Notes: generated by a model not told the origin, from the letters alone. A stretch of DNA of 64,000 bases from Metopolophium dirhodum (GCF_019925205.1 NC_083565.1:22100241-22164240), one strand, 5' to 3'. Positions 1 to 12,617 are shown, numbered from the stretch's first letter. A program made the numbers and translations.

Positions 1-742
1 AAACAAATTATAGGTACCTACTCGGCTGCTTCTAATACCATTTATTATACGATTTACAACATTGTATTTCGGTGGGCCAACGTCATACAGTAAACTACAA
101 GACTAGAACACAACTACTACAACTAACGGTATATAGGTACCTAATTACAACTATGCCATGCGTACAAATCACTTCAGAGACAAAATAATGAGATTTTAGT
201 CCAGATTAAATAATATTATAATTATTGTGTCTTTGCGTATATTAATATATTATTTGATGTATCGAACCACTTTAGATTGTTAAAAAAAAAGTTAAATTTG
301 AACAAGCATATGGGATAATATTCTTCGAGTTTTGAACGAAATTTTTTTTTTTTTAAACTACAATACCACGGTTACGGTTAGTGGGTTCAAAAGTTTGGGC
401 TAGTATGAGGTACACGAACACAATAAATTAAAGTCGCTTAAAATGCATAGATCACGGCTAACTCGACCTATTATAATATATATAGTGAATGTGGAAAACC
501 TTAATAATACATAGTATTGTAATAAGAATTATAAGCATTAGACAAACAAAGGCATTAATAATAATTAAAATATAAAACATCATCGTTGATGTCTGTGGTA
601 TTTGATCCTCTGCGTTTTACGCTAAACGCATACCACGAGTGTGTCATAATTATTTTTTTAAAAATGAATCGCAGTATACCACACATAGAAATATTGGTGT
701 CGATTTAGCAATAGTTAAGATGTAGAATATAAATAAGTTAAA
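1..742. other. AT-rich DNA without a recognisable gene
   Basis: Both strands were read. The stretch holds only AT-rich sequence with A or T runs (for example near 281-293 and 340-355). No open frame has recognisable protein character, and no RNA gene or repeat structure is visible. Confidence 0.6.
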
Positions 743-1194
743 TTAAGAGGACGCCACACCCGCATGTGTAGATAGTCTTCTCCGTCAAACTAATGTAAAA
801 CACAGCAAAAACTGTTTTGCACGGGAAAGAACCGAGAAGGCATATACCGTCATAACTAAGAAAAAAAATTGTTATGTCATAAAAAGGATAACTTTGGCTG
901 TGAAATATCGTTTTTTTTTTATTTTTTCGATATCGGAACTATAAAAAAAGTTATTCGAGTTGGAAAAATACAAACAATAATGGATTTTGAAACTACAAGA
1001 ACATTTTTCGTATAAGTGATATCAAAAAAATTAAAACGTTATTGCTCAGCCAAAGTTCTCATTTTTATACGGTGAAAATGTCTTTTCTTAGTTATGAATA
1101 TGGTCTTCTCGGTTCTTTCCTGCGCAAAACAGTTTTTGCTATGTTGTAAATTTGTAGGACAAATACAACAAATGCGGGTATGGTGTCCTCTTAA
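743..1194. mobile_element. Fold-back MITE with TTAA ends
   Basis: The two ends are inverted copies of each other. The left end reads TTAAGAGGACGCCACACCCG from 743 and the right end reads GGTATGGTGTCCTCTTAA up to 1194. The complementarity continues inward over about 150 bases per arm: left arm roughly 743-900, right arm roughly 1047-1194, including GAACCGAGAAGGCATAT matched by ATGGTCTTCTCGGTTC. The middle is an AT-rich loop of about 145 bases. TTAA at both outer edges fits the target preference of piggyBac-type transposases, so this is probably a non-autonomous element with no protein of its own. A transcript through it would form a long hairpin. Confidence 0.75.
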
Positions 1195-2209
1195 GAAATA
1201 TTAATTGTACAAGACGACATTACTTGTTGAATTGGGTTACTAAGAGTAACAACACAAATATTTAAAATTACTCATAAGCATAACTTATAATATTATTATT
1301 TTGTATACAAGCTTAAATTTATTTAAAATTAACTTATAACAATAAAAAAATATATTAATATGACACTTTAATATTATTATTATTTTGAACAATAATATTC
1401 TGGCTTAAATCAACTTACAGTCATGAATGTCATTTTGACCACCATAATAATATTAGATTTTATAAATAATGGATTGTTGACTATAGAATCCATCTATTCT
1501 ATCTAATCTTACTGGATTTAGGGCAAACTTCCCACCGCCGTGACCGCGTCGCCCAATTTTCCAAGATGTTGATAACTTCTGTTTGTGTACGACATTGTTC
1601 GACGTTCGTGTGTTTTCTTTTGTTTGTTTTGTAATAATAGGAACCGGTGTTATTTCAAATTTCAATTTATTTTGTTTCCACGTCCTTCGCGATAGTCGCA
1701 ACAAAAATACAACATACTTCAACAATCAGTTAAATATTATAAATTTTTAATTTATGCTATCTATATAAGAATATGGATTTGTTTCAAGACCAAGTATGTG
1801 TTAAATTAACTATATATTTAAGTAATATTATAGTCGATATTATATTATAATAGTGTAATTTAATAGTGTTCATAAACGAATGTTTCATTTTCTGTTATAT
1901 AGTTTCTATATCCGAATTCATTCTCGCCTCAGGCAACTGCAGTCTGTTGGAGGACATTTTGAAAGTACTGAAGTCGAATATATTACAAATAATAATTATT
2001 ATACAATCATATCTACGCCTACAACGCAACGGCTGCATTAACGTCTAAAAACGGCTCAAGAGAAGACTATCGCCATTGGAACATAAGTAATATGGTAATT
2101 TTATTATAAACCAATGGAATGGACGATTGAAGTAATTGTATTATTTAAATTCAAATAAGTAGATTTTTTAATTAAATCAACTAAAAACAGGTAGGTTTTA
2201 ATTTAAGTA
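1195..2209. other. AT-rich DNA, no supported gene
   Basis: Mostly AT-rich. A 90-codon minus-strand open frame lies at 1453-1725 and contains a basic, glycine-containing stretch (about RRGHGGGKFALNP), but it has no known domain and no splice or promoter context that I can see. A 60-codon + frame at 1866-2048 has the composition of chance AT-rich translation. Confidence 0.5.
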
Positions 2210-3250
2210 AAACCATTCTTCGGATCGAGGAAGTTAAAAGTTTAATAACAAAAATATTTTTGCTTCTCTGATTAAATTATCAATAGATTTGCAAGAAAAA
2301 GGAATATTTATTTCAGTAAATTCAGTTGATATTCAGGTATATTTTGTTCTTTGATTAGTGCTGGGGGATAACTTGAGTCTCAATTATGTACTTGGTTTTG
2401 TAGACAGCTTTTCAGAAAATTATTATTGTAAAATTTGTTACTCTCATAAAACAAACCTTCAAATAATATTTTTTGAAAGTACTGAATGTCTTGTAAATTC
2501 CAAAAATAATAAATTTAGATGACCTAAAAACCAATGTATCTAAAACAAGTATATGTGAACTTTTATACTTAATACATGTACTCAATGAAATTCTCAATTA
2601 TCATGTTACTGTAAATAATGTATGTGATTGTATGCATAACATTACAGAAGGAGTTGCACGTTATGATATGACTTTAATCATTACACCCCGAATAACAGAT
2701 AATATTATAATTTAGAATGTTTAAATAATCGTATAATGTTATAATTGAATTAGGTTTCTCCGAAAAAAAATTCACCACGCGCAATAATTAACCAAAATAT
2801 TTTGAATAATGGTTGTATAATATAACCTTCAGAGATGCTTTGTCTAGTTAGATATGTTGGATTTATTGTTGGTGAGCTGATTCTTCTTAAAATTGAAATT
2901 TTATTTAATGTTATGCCAAATTGTTGATATTTGCTGTTTGAGAAAAATTCAACCTGAATGTTCTTATTTGTTAAACAATATAGTTTCTATCGTTTCTGAA
3001 CATAATCTGCTATATTTAATATTAACTAAAAGTACTCTAAAACCAAAATTTCACTTTATAACTCATTATGGCAGTTTTTTAATTAAAAACCGGCCTTTAA
3101 TATTGACTTCTTCAATACGCTTTGAAGCAAAACATAAAATTTTTAAAAGCTTTTTCAAATTCAATACCTTGTCGAATTAACCTTGGCTATACCCTTACAA
3201 ATAAGTTTCAATTGCAAATGGTAAATCAATATTTAACACTAACTGGTTTA
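2210..3250 (+). pseudogene. Decayed transposon-type gene (uncharacterised arthropod transposase-like family)
   Basis: About 1 kb on the + strand still reads as one protein, broken by several stops and at least three frame changes. In order I see: HSSDR near 2218; LVLGDNLSLNYVLGF near 2360-2402; DSFSENYYCKICYSHK near 2403-2450 with a Cys-x-x-Cys pair; VSKTSIC near 2545; CDCMHNITEGVARYDM near 2622-2670, corresponding to a conserved CDxMHDxxEGV motif; SEMLCLVRY near 2829-2855; FYLMLCQIVDI; LKPKFHFITHYGSFL near 3040-3080; SIRFEAKHKIFK near 3110-3147; and TLTNKFQLQM near 3192-3220. This motif order matches a large uncharacterised transposon-borne protein family common in aphid and other arthropod genomes (recognised from memory, not by search). 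The Cys-x-x-Cys and DxMH region and the PKxHFLTHY...MRxEAKH region recall plant CACTA-type transposases, but the superfamily is not certain. The N-terminal part is missing. Stops at about 2236, 2352 and 2713 and shifts near 2452, 2500 and 2890 make it a clear pseudogene. Confidence 0.8.
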
Positions 3251-3714
3251 AGACTAGATTTAAAATTAGGTCAAAGTTGTATTATTTCCCCAACTTTCGA
3301 AATACCGTGTTGTTTTTTAATTAAAATCGTTTGTATCGTGAATGGATTTTAAATGTGTATTCTATTGAGTTGGTATGGTTTTTAAGAAAGGTTTGGTAGG
3401 TAACTCTTGACAGTAGTATATTTGGAAAAATAATAAAAATAGTAATAGGTTATATTTATTCCATTAATAACTATTGGTTTCGACAGCCATTATCATGCTT
3501 ATCAATCGGAATTAAATTCTGGATTGTAACTTTTTGGTACTTATTAAATTATTTACCAGTAGGTTCCACCTACTACTATTATTAGGACTTTGGATAATGG
3601 AACTATGTTTCTATAATTATGATATGCATTATAATTTTTAGTGTATTTAAAATGTAATATGCTTTTGTTGTTTATTAGTATTAATCACAATAAATTAATA
3701 TCTATCTACTAATT

Positions 3715-3953
3715 TAGTGGCGTGGACATGATTTCTGAAAGAGGGGGGGGGGGGTTCAAAAAAAGGAAACGACATAGCTAAATGGGAGGAGAAATCCCCC
3801 ACCCTCTCAAAACTTTTTACTTAGGTAGTAAAATATTTATCAATAAAGAACTATATACAATAAATATAATTTGAAATAATTCAAAATTCACATTAAACAC
3901 AAGTTGGAATATTATCCACTCCAAAGCAACGTCCCCCCTTGTATACGACACTG
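3715..3953. mobile_element. hAT-like MITE with G-rich interior
   Basis: The left end reads TAGTGGCGTGGACATG and the right end, read on the minus strand, CAGTGTCGTATACAAGGG. These are imperfect inverted repeats of the CAGTGGCGTA type seen at hAT-like element ends. A run of 12 G lies at 3743-3754, with complementary C-rich stretches toward the other end. There is no coding capacity, and a target duplication is not clear. Confidence 0.5.
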
Positions 3954-5785
3954 TGTATATTTTACTTATAATGTATTGTTTAGCATATTATATATATTAT
4001 CTATTTATTTAATTGTACTTGTGACATAAATAAAAGTTTGATTTGTAGATAAAACTGAAAAAACTGTTTATTTAATTACCTTATATTATTTATAAGGTAT
4101 ACCTACAACATAGCATAAATGACAAATGTCAAAAATCTTATTTGTAAATTATTATTCATAGCATTTGAATTATAGGCTTGGTAGACTTCAAGCCGATATT
4201 ACTAAATTAGCCATATCAGTTACTTATTATAGTTTACAGTGTTTAGTTGAGGGTAAAAATACCTTATATGGTAGAAAATATTAAAAATTATTTGGTAAAA
4301 AAACGTACAAGAAAATGATTTTGAATATTTAATATTTTGTTGATTCAATATTAATTTCTTTCAGTTAAATCAATAACATAAATTAGGTTATTAATAACCT
4401 CATTTATTAACCTTATTTTATGTAAGTGTTAACATTTTAAAACTTAAATAGTGATATTCTACATTAGTTTCTTCTTATCAAACAACTAAGTACAATAATT
4501 AATTTTAATTGAAGTAAATTTTATTTGATCTTCATTATAAATGGAGTTAATTTCCCTAATAGTTGGAGTTATCCTATAACAATAAATTAACTTACTATAG
4601 TCAGTAGTCACCCACAATATAATAATTTTATTGTTTCAAAAAAGGTTGTGGTTATTTGATCTCAGAATTGAGATGGAGATAACTTACTACTAATTATATT
4701 GTATTTAAAACAAATGTTGATATGATCAACATTTAGTATTTGTTAAATTGACAACAAATTAGGACTGGCTGGAAAACTACAGTTACCTACTACAGAGGTG
4801 CATTGGCACTTTCGAGAGTTGAATCAACTACATTTTTCTATAGGTAACCAACATATGTACCATATAACATGTACCTACATATAACATTTATATACCAATA
4901 TAATTCATATTATATACCTACGCGTTTGATTTATGGCGGTAACGCGAATAAAAATATAATGACTGGGCGGGGGGAAAGAGTACGAAAACCACGACAACCT
5001 TTATTTGTAATACGAGCCACGGAAGTTGTAGACATTTTTTTCAGAAATATTATTGTGTTTGACATTTTGCACTATGTAGGTCCACGGCTCGTACAAAATC
5101 ACTGAGAACTCAAAAAAGCGTAAATAAAAACACGAGTTTTCGGGGTTTTCTCTTGTGAAGTATAAAATAAATCGTAAACAACATTTTGACTGAGTCATGA
5201 TTTCGACAAAAAATGTATCGTGACAATTTATAATAGATTTTTATATTGTTACCTTATAAATCGATTTTTGACTGTGTCGTCGTTATTATTTTGTTGATAC
5301 AATAATAATAATTAATACAATATGGCGAGTTAATTGTATTATAATTTATAATGTCCAAACACAATTTGCGTTGAGTACTTTGGGGTGGGGTTAAAAACCA
5401 AAATAGACGAGGGCCGACGATGAAGATCTATCTTTTTACGTCGATCTACTAGGCACTGATTATATTATTGTTTGATGTACAGAGGTGCGTGCTAACTGAT
5501 CACTATTAATTAATTTTTCACCCTGTTTCGGTTACCTATATGGAGGTTTTCCGTGCTTGACGCCTGTTTCGCATGCTGAGGATTTGTCACCACTTGTCAC
5601 ACTTCTCACAAAATATAATGTCTTATGATCGTCCAGGTTTCAATCAACAGTGATCGGAAAAAAATTGGCCACCATTGTGTCACACTGGTACTGGGTGTAA
5701 ACGATATTATGCATATTTATTTATATTTAATTTAATTTCCTCACGGACAAAAACTCGTGTGGAGCCCCGATGAATAATGCGAGGG
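3954..5785. other. AT-rich DNA without supported gene
   Basis: Nothing coding is supported. An imperfect inverted pair lies at about 5010-5022 (ACGAGCCACGGA) and 5082-5095 (TCCACGGCTCGT). The short open frames at 4869-5198 overlap this structure on both strands and look incidental. Confidence 0.5.
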
Positions 5786-6010
5786 ATTCAGCAAGCGTGA
5801 TCACTACCTGTTTATTCTTCGCCAATGTAGTTATTCAAAATCTGATTTTTGGGATTTTTAAATACATATACTTAAAGAGTAAAAGTCCATAATTTTGAAT
5901 TCTTGAGATTTTTTTGTATTTTACTTTGGAGTGGACTGTGGTGATACAAACTTCTGTTTTTCAAACGACAACTCCCTTTTTCTAATCATATAGCGGATAA
6001 TTTTTCTGAA
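5786..6010 (+). repeat. Dispersed repeat, copy 1 (CAGGGTGATTCA-related family)
   Basis: The segment contains GTAGTTATTCAAAATCTGAT, then TTTTGGGATTTTTAAATACA and TTGAGATTTTTTTGTATT. The same order of words occurs at 22622-22790 (GCAGTTATTCTCAAAATC, then GATTTTCGGAACTTTTAAAC, then ATTGAGATTTTTTT), and more loosely at 18148-18400 and 26378-26740. All copies have the same orientation. It has no coding capacity and is probably a degenerate non-autonomous DNA element. Confidence 0.6.
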
Positions 6011-6060
6011 AATATTGACGTTTAAAAATCAAAACTCAAATTATTTGTTTTTGATCTACC

Positions 6061-7177
6061 TAACTTTAGTGTACTAAGGTAGTAGGTCTCCATGATAATA
6101 GGTTTGAAAGATATGGGGGGGGGGGGGCTATGTTAATTTGAAAATTTTAGTAATTTATATTAATATATCAAAGTTTCAAATTTATAAAAATGACCCAAAT
6201 ACTAGTATAATAAAGAAAACATTGGGGGGGAGTCCGGGTTTCAATACTCGGTGAATCAACCAGTAGGTATATTATGATATACCCCTACATCACATCAATA
6301 AGTAATAACGGTAGTAAAAGGATAAAATAATAATAAATAATAGTACGGAAATGGCACGGGGGTTGCAGATAAGAAGGGCGACTTCACCGCATTGCCGTGA
6401 CAACCTGTTGTCTTATTACTGTTGTAGTATTACTCTGCAGGGGTTCTCGCGCGGCGTTTCATTATTTTTGTTTTCACTTTACGGTGATAATTCGCGCACA
6501 CATAGCACCGTATTCAATCATAACCTTTGACGCAACTCCCTAGTTAGGGCACTTGTGCACTTCCAAGTTTAAAACGTCCACCCCCCAAAAATAAAAGATT
6601 TTTACCATTATATTTCGATTATTTTGAAGTAAAAATTACAAATAAATACAAAAATGCTGTTCTATACCTATATTATATTGTATAATGAGGAATAAAATAT
6701 ATAATATGTACTTATTTCGCTATTATGTTCCCGGGTATTAATATATGAAATAATCTTTAGCTAATTTAATGCGTCGTACAAAACAGGTCACAGACAGGTA
6801 CGTAGTTTTACTTATTTGTGTAACAATAGTCATAATATTATTATATTATCAGACGGCGAAATAACTTTGAACACATGATAATGACATTTTTTTTATCTTT
6901 ATCTTTGGCAGGATGAAATACTGCATATAAATGCGAGTGCATTTTTTTGATATTGTCTCCTTGTTTATAATTTGTTATTGATTTCGCATTGATTATTGAA
7001 TATAATATTATAAAATGTATCTGGTATCATTAATTACAAAATATTTGTTTTTTCATTTTTTTTTACATACCTACACGTCTTAAAAATGGCGCCGCACCGA
7101 TGTTAAGAAAAAAATAATTTTTAAATGTGATTTTGTCATGAAGGAAGCGTGCTTATACATTTCTATAGCCCCCGAGG
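6061..7177. other. Intergenic or intronic DNA with one 59-codon open frame
   Basis: Mostly AT-rich. A GC-richer patch at 6340-6560 carries a 59-codon + frame (6351-6530) whose start has G at -3 and G at +4. The peptide begins MARGLQIRRA and ends TVFNHNL. It has no known domain. With stops this frequent, an open frame of this length is expected by chance, so it is not called as a gene. Confidence 0.3.
6115..6127 (+). repeat. Poly-G tract (13 G)
   Basis: An uninterrupted run of 13 G in AT-rich surroundings. It is one of several G or C homopolymers of 10 or more in this window. Confidence 0.9.
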
Positions 7178-7690
7178 TTTCGTACATTTGCGCTTAAACC
7201 ACCTGTGATCTGTATCGCTCCTAAAGTATATTTCTTCAATCTCTACCACGGTCTTATGTTATACAGGTTTTTTATCTTATTATTTTTTGTGTTATCTATA
7301 TTACTTCAATGTATAGGACGACTGCAGCGTTGCGTAAGTTTCCACACCACTTATGCTTGTTAAACGACATTATATCACATCGTCCACGTTGTTTAAAAGC
7401 ATGAGATATTACACGTGGCGCGTTTTTTTTTTGTGGTGTCCCCTGTATACCTAATCCACATTGCAAGCGAGAACATGCGAACCCCGGTCGACTACAATAA
7501 TATTGTAATTTACATACACTTCTCTCTCGTATATCATTTTTTGTTATTTATACATCATGAATAAAACATATTTTAATATAAATAAATAAATATCGAATTT
7601 AACGTTGAATAGGTTTTATTTTCAAATTTTTAATTTTTTCACAGCACGGCATTTGCACATTTTTGGCTTATTATAGCGTTGACATTTAGT
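7178..7690 (+). repeat. Dispersed repeat, copy A of a pair with 23100-23530
   Basis: The core GTTGTTTAAAAGCATGAGAT, then ATTACACGTGGCGCGTTTTT, then CCTAATCCACATTGCAAGCG reappears at about 23200-23290 with a few changes. Similarity continues to CAGCACGGCATTTGCACATT (7643 onward), matched by ACATCACGGCATTCGCCCAT near 23480. No open frame is conserved between the copies, so this is most likely a non-coding transposon relic. Confidence 0.75.
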
Positions 7691-8107
7691 GAGTTTTAGA
7701 CAGTGGAAATGAGGCGAGGTGGACCACTTCGTACAGAAGTCTGAACTAGCAGTAATTTAAACAAATACAATTTACTGGCTGAAAAATCATGTAATTGTCA
7801 CTATTTACTATTATTGTTTCACAAAAATATAGTACATAAATATACATTTGAAATAATTTCAATAATTATTATTGTTAATAGATATACAGTGTTAAGTGGA
7901 AATTATTCAGGAAACGTTCATAATTTGTGCACCCCTAAACAATTTTGGTCTGCGCCTGTGATCATAACACTGGTTTTCGTATTTTGTTTTCGGTGTAATA
8001 TAATCAGTGTAAGGATTGGAATGTTTTTTTGTACAAGCGTCGTTTTTTTTCAATTTTGGTTAGTGATGTCTATAAATCAGTTCATAATATTATATCGATA
8101 CTATATT

Positions 8108-8321
8108 CGGGAGAATGAAAAGTGGCCGCCGGTGATAATATGTTAGCAACCTTTTTTTTCTTCGGAAAGCTAAAAATCATATACGACATCATTCTAAAAT
8201 ACATTTTTTGTATTAGGTAATTATTTCTACACCTAATATTTCAAAATGCGTGGTCTGCGAAACCGTCACAGAAATTCACCACCAGAAGTGTGTGCATCAA
8301 CGGCCACTTTTCATTCTCCCG
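8108..8321. mobile_element. MITE with about 21-bp perfect terminal inverted repeats
   Basis: The left end reads GGGAGAATGAAAAGTGGCCG (8109-8128) and the right end is its exact reverse complement (8301-8320), extendable by one base on each side. The flanks carry an imperfect 8-bp duplication, ACTATATT on the left and ACTATAGG on the right, which fits a hAT-like target duplication. The 214-bp element is non-coding. The last codons of a chance + frame (7814-8146) run into its left arm. Confidence 0.75.
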
Positions 8322-10456
8322 ACTATAGGTAATTTATTATTATCTACGCATTATGTTATTTGCATACTTTAAGTATGTTGCATATTATTTTAAAAATAAA
8401 ATATTATGGCGTGGTATATTCAACCGAAATCAGTGTAAAGGTTAGATGAAGTATCAATATTATTACGCTGATAAATTTGAATTCCATAAAAAATTTTTTT
8501 ATACATTTAATGTATAATTTTATCCTTGACGAAAACAATTAAAAATCTATTGAATATTTCAGGGATTTATTTGAGAGCACGACTAGCTAAAATTATGAAA
8601 CTATATTAACACAACTACATAAAAAGTATAACCATGGAATTTTTCACTCGGTACATTTTTAGATTAGAAGATGTTTCACTTTCATCGCTTAACGTTATAG
8701 TTGTAAATTATTATTACGTAATAATTTTTTTGCATATTAATTTACCTTATTTTTAATGCTTATATTTTTACCACATTTTCGTACAACTGAATGCACATTT
8801 CACTGTTTCATATAATTGCATATAAATCTTGGCCCTATACATAATAATAATATAATGATACAGCGAGGTGGATTTTAAAGTCTTAAGGAGGATTTATTGT
8901 AAGGTGTACTGATAAAACCGATAGCTTTACCGTTTTTCTCTATTTCGTGCGTAAGCAGTCGATTTATCGACACTTTTCGTTCGTATAAAGAGGTTATCTA
9001 GGCGGCTAGGCACCAAAATCGTATAAGTGGATCGAACCTTTATCGATCACCTGCAGAAGTATATACCTAATAATAAATATTTGGTTTTAAACTTGTAAAC
9101 GGTTTGATTTGGAACGACTATTGAGATAATAATATTATGTTTATAACTAGATATAATATTATTCTCACTATAATGAACGATATGTATACTTACCTATTAA
9201 GCGCTCACGTTTTTTAAACGAAAATTCGATACAGCTGACCTCGTTTGGTTTTCGAACCGATGTCTTATCTTTTTTTTAACAATTTAGGTATGTACTCGAA
9301 TTTATTTCTGTTGTAATATTACCTATGGTTTATTTGACTTATTTCGACGAAATCGTATATTATACTGCAGCACGTCCTCGTTATTGATTTGACGATTTGT
9401 ACGTTGCGAGGGAGGTCATAAATAACGTTCGAATATATACGACAACCGACAACCGTGTAACTTGTATGAAACAACAAAAAATAAAAATCTACAAGACAGA
9501 CGATATAGCGTTGCATACAGGTTGCAGTGAGCGGACCTATGGGCGATTAATAAATAATAATACAATTACCGTGAGTCTATAGTATTATAATAATCATAGA
9601 CCTATTAACTTAGTTAATTTAAACATTAAAAAGATTTAAGGATTTTAAATTTAAGATTTTAAAACGCTCAAAAGCGTCGCCAACTTTGTCCGTTCAAATA
9701 TTATATGCTGAGAGTGTAAAAAACGAAAAAATACAACGTCGGTCTTCTCGTTAAGTGCGTACGACGGAAAATGATACTTTTCCAAATCACCCGTACAATA
9801 GGTCACAGAGATTGTTTGAAAGTTTTTCACGAGACGACTCGTTCCAATCATGAATTCATCGTTATTTCTACTGACGTATTATATACTGCTGCAGCGGATA
9901 TACAATTATTATCATAGCCTGAAAGTTAGTTTTTTCCGCCTCTCATTTTCGGCGAACGTCTGCAGAGGCGCTGCGTATTATGCGAGTATTATTTGGTTAT
10001 AATCTAAATAACAGAAGGGGGAAAAAAATCCGTTTCCACCGGGGTTCGAATAAATACAATAATATTATCCATAATAATAATATAGTGGACGTATTATTAT
10101 GCATAGGTATTTATGGGTATTTGGAGAAAAAAACGGCTCTCCGAGATTGATGCGACTCGTCGGGATATAATTAAGGTAATAATCGTTCAAAATATGAAAA
10201 TTATTAATGTTTCACCGCCGACTCCCGAGTCAGACGCATAGTCCAATCACAATATTATAATACTGTTATAGCCATCGTTATAATATAATAATAATATTAT
10301 TATTTGTACGAAATACGAATGTATAATAATAATATAATACTCTGCAGGACCTTTGTTCAAATCTTTACTTCTGCTGACACCGATTGCGAATTTCTTGAAG
10401 AATATTTTCCGATCATTATTCGTCGGAGAAATTATTGTCACATCGACGCGCCGAGT
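8322..10456. other. AT-rich DNA, no supported gene
   Basis: No recognisable protein, RNA gene or element. GC content rises after about 9850 but no splice-bounded frame stands out. Open frames at 9319-9851 overlap each other on both strands and have no domain character. Confidence 0.5.
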
Positions 10457-10492
10457 ACCACCACCACCACCACCACCACCCCCCCCCCCCCC
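10457..10492 (+). repeat. (ACC)n microsatellite followed by poly-C
   Basis: Eight ACC units (10457-10480) run into 14 consecutive C (10479-10492). This explains the proline, threonine or glycine runs of the overlapping open frames on both strands, which are not genes. Confidence 0.9.
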
Positions 10493-11040
10493 ATAATACT
10501 CGCGATTCGACACGAAATATTCAAACGCCGTCATTATATTATTACGTGCACCACCTCAGTCGTAATTTAAAATAAATAAACACCTCTTCTCTGTGACAGT
10601 TGTAGTCGTTGTATAGTGGTGTTTATACGACGTATATAATATATATACGTATGCAGAGAAGGATGTCAACACGTTTTCCGCTTTTTGAGCGCTATACAAT
10701 GATACAATAAAGAAAGACGTACAACTACAACTGCTGCTGTTCTTCTCTTCTCCTCCCCCGCACAATAATGATATGTATTGTACGCGATATGATAGCGAGA
10801 AATATAATAATCATAACGATAATAATAATAAAATCGTCATCGTCGTCGTCGTCACAGTCTGCCTTATATCCAGCGATCCAGCGAATCGTCACGGAGACGA
10901 TACCGCGAATAGATTGAAATTAAATGTCGGAGCCGCCACCAGGCGCACAATATAATATTATTATTACTTATTCGAATCGGGATCGCCCGGGCCACGAATC
11001 GCGATCGATCGCTGCTGCAGTAAGTCGTCTGCGACAAAAA

Positions 11041-11065
11041 TATAATATATATATATATATATACA
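11041..11065. repeat. (TA)n microsatellite
   Basis: An alternating TA run in a simple-repeat-rich stretch that also contains GTC/ATA triplets near 10830-10850. Confidence 0.85.
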
Positions 11066-11298
11066 TAATACTATTATAATACATGTACAAGACGTGTGGC
11101 GGGTATGTATGTGTGTACGTATGGCAATACGATATTTCCGTCTCGTTTGAATAGTATTTCTGTTCCACCCCGTCGCGTAACAAAGGTGTATGACATTATT
11201 ATTTTCGTACTATATGCGCGAATTTATTGCGGGCCACGCCCGTCGTAGTATATAATATACCCATATACGTAGGTATGTAGTATATGTGTTTGTACAGG

Positions 11299-11362
11299 GA
11301 GAGAGAGAGAGAGAGGGAAATAGTGGAAGTGAATGGGTGAGGGAGAGAGAGAGGGAGACAGA
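11299..11362 (+). repeat. GA-rich simple repeats
   Basis: Two runs of GAGAGAGA (about 11299-11320 and 11340-11362) separated by a short unique piece. It is a purine-rich simple repeat, with GAGA-factor-like words but no attached gene evidence. Confidence 0.8.
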
Positions 11363-12084
11363 CGCTACCACAAGAGCTTCTCGTATTTACATATTTTTTT
11401 TATATATATTGTAAAAAACAAATCCGCGAATTACGTCTGCCCCCGGCACGTCGAACGAAGCTTAAACCCCCGAACTGCATTTCATTCTCGTCTCGCGACC
11501 GTTTAGTGTATAGTTCGTTGCGTCTCGACGTGCCAGCTATATAATCTAGGTACCTAAATAATAGTATTATCGCGATAAAAACTGCGGAGTATACAACTGG
11601 ATTCGCGTGTACGGAAAACCGGTCAAATACGCACTAAAAAATAGCAATGTATATCGTACAAAATAATAATGTGTCGTGAAAGAAAAAATGCACCAAAGAT
11701 GTCGTACTGAAATTCAATAATACCTATTCTTACTACTAAATTTGTTTTTCAACGATTGCAATTAACTGTGATTCGATTTGATATTTTGATTTGCGTCGGA
11801 CCACAATAGTATTATAATTTGTTGATACATTTGAGTTACCTAGGTAGCATGTTTGTGTGCGTTTGTCAGTTAACAACAGAAATAATAATTTTTAAATTTA
11901 ACCGATTCTATGGTGTTATTTTGGACCAACTAGCATAGTTCGAAGAATAAGACGTCAATATTCTATCTAGGGGAGACCGGGGCTATTATAGTTATCACAG
12001 TTTTTACTATTTTGTTTTTTCAAGTGCTGTTTGTCACGTTAAAATAAATCTTAAAACATCCTTAAACAAAATCAAACAATAATA

Positions 12085-12617
12085 TTAAGGGGCCTCGCTA
12101 CTGCCGTCAATTTAAGCTCACAAGACCTTATGTTTTGACAAAATTAAAGTTAATTTACGTTTTCCGATTTTGATTTTGAAAACAATTTGAACTCGACAGA
12201 AAATCGACAATAGATTGTACGAAACCCTTTGTAAAATTAAAATCTTATATTATTGTAAACTGTAAGAAAAAACATAAAAATATGAATTTTTTCAAATCAT
12301 AATATTTAAAATTAAAAACGGAAAGTGTTCTACAGACATAACATTTTTTTTCAGAATCAAAATCAAACGACGTTAACTAATTTTAATTTTGTCGAAACAA
12401 TAAGTAAGTTGTCGTAAAATTCGTATAGTGAATTTCATATTGTTAATCGAGTTATTGACATGTGCATGCGCGTGTGAGAGTGCTACACTGCTACTCGCAT
12501 CGAATTTCACTCATACTAAAAACCATTTACAACACAATATAGATACCTGGAAGCTATACGAGATTAGAAATTGCCTAAATGTTTAGGTGCCTATAATTAA
12601 TAGCAAGGCCCCCTTAA
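12085..12617. mobile_element. TTAA-flanked palindromic MITE (piggyBac-like)
   Basis: The left end is TTAAGGGGCCTCGCTA (12085 onward) and the right end, read on the minus strand, TTAAGGGGGCCTTGCTA (ending 12617). A second inner inverted pair is visible: ATGTTTTGACAAAATTAAAG near 12131 against AATTTTGTCGAAACAAT near 12383-12403, continuing through TTTTGATTTTGAAAA and TCAGAATCAAAATC. There is no coding capacity. Both ends carry TTAA, as expected for piggyBac-type insertion. It sits inside a sequence that reads GGGGAGACCGGGGCTATT on the left. Confidence 0.75.

Noticed and set aside
7887..7972. CAGTGTTA ... TAACACTG as a short element
   Set aside because: Only 8 bases of inverted match and no clear target duplication.
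10247..10765. Frames with poly-Gly, poly-Thr/Pro or Ser/Cys stretches
   Set aside because: Caused by the (ACC)n/poly-C microsatellite and adjacent simple repeats.
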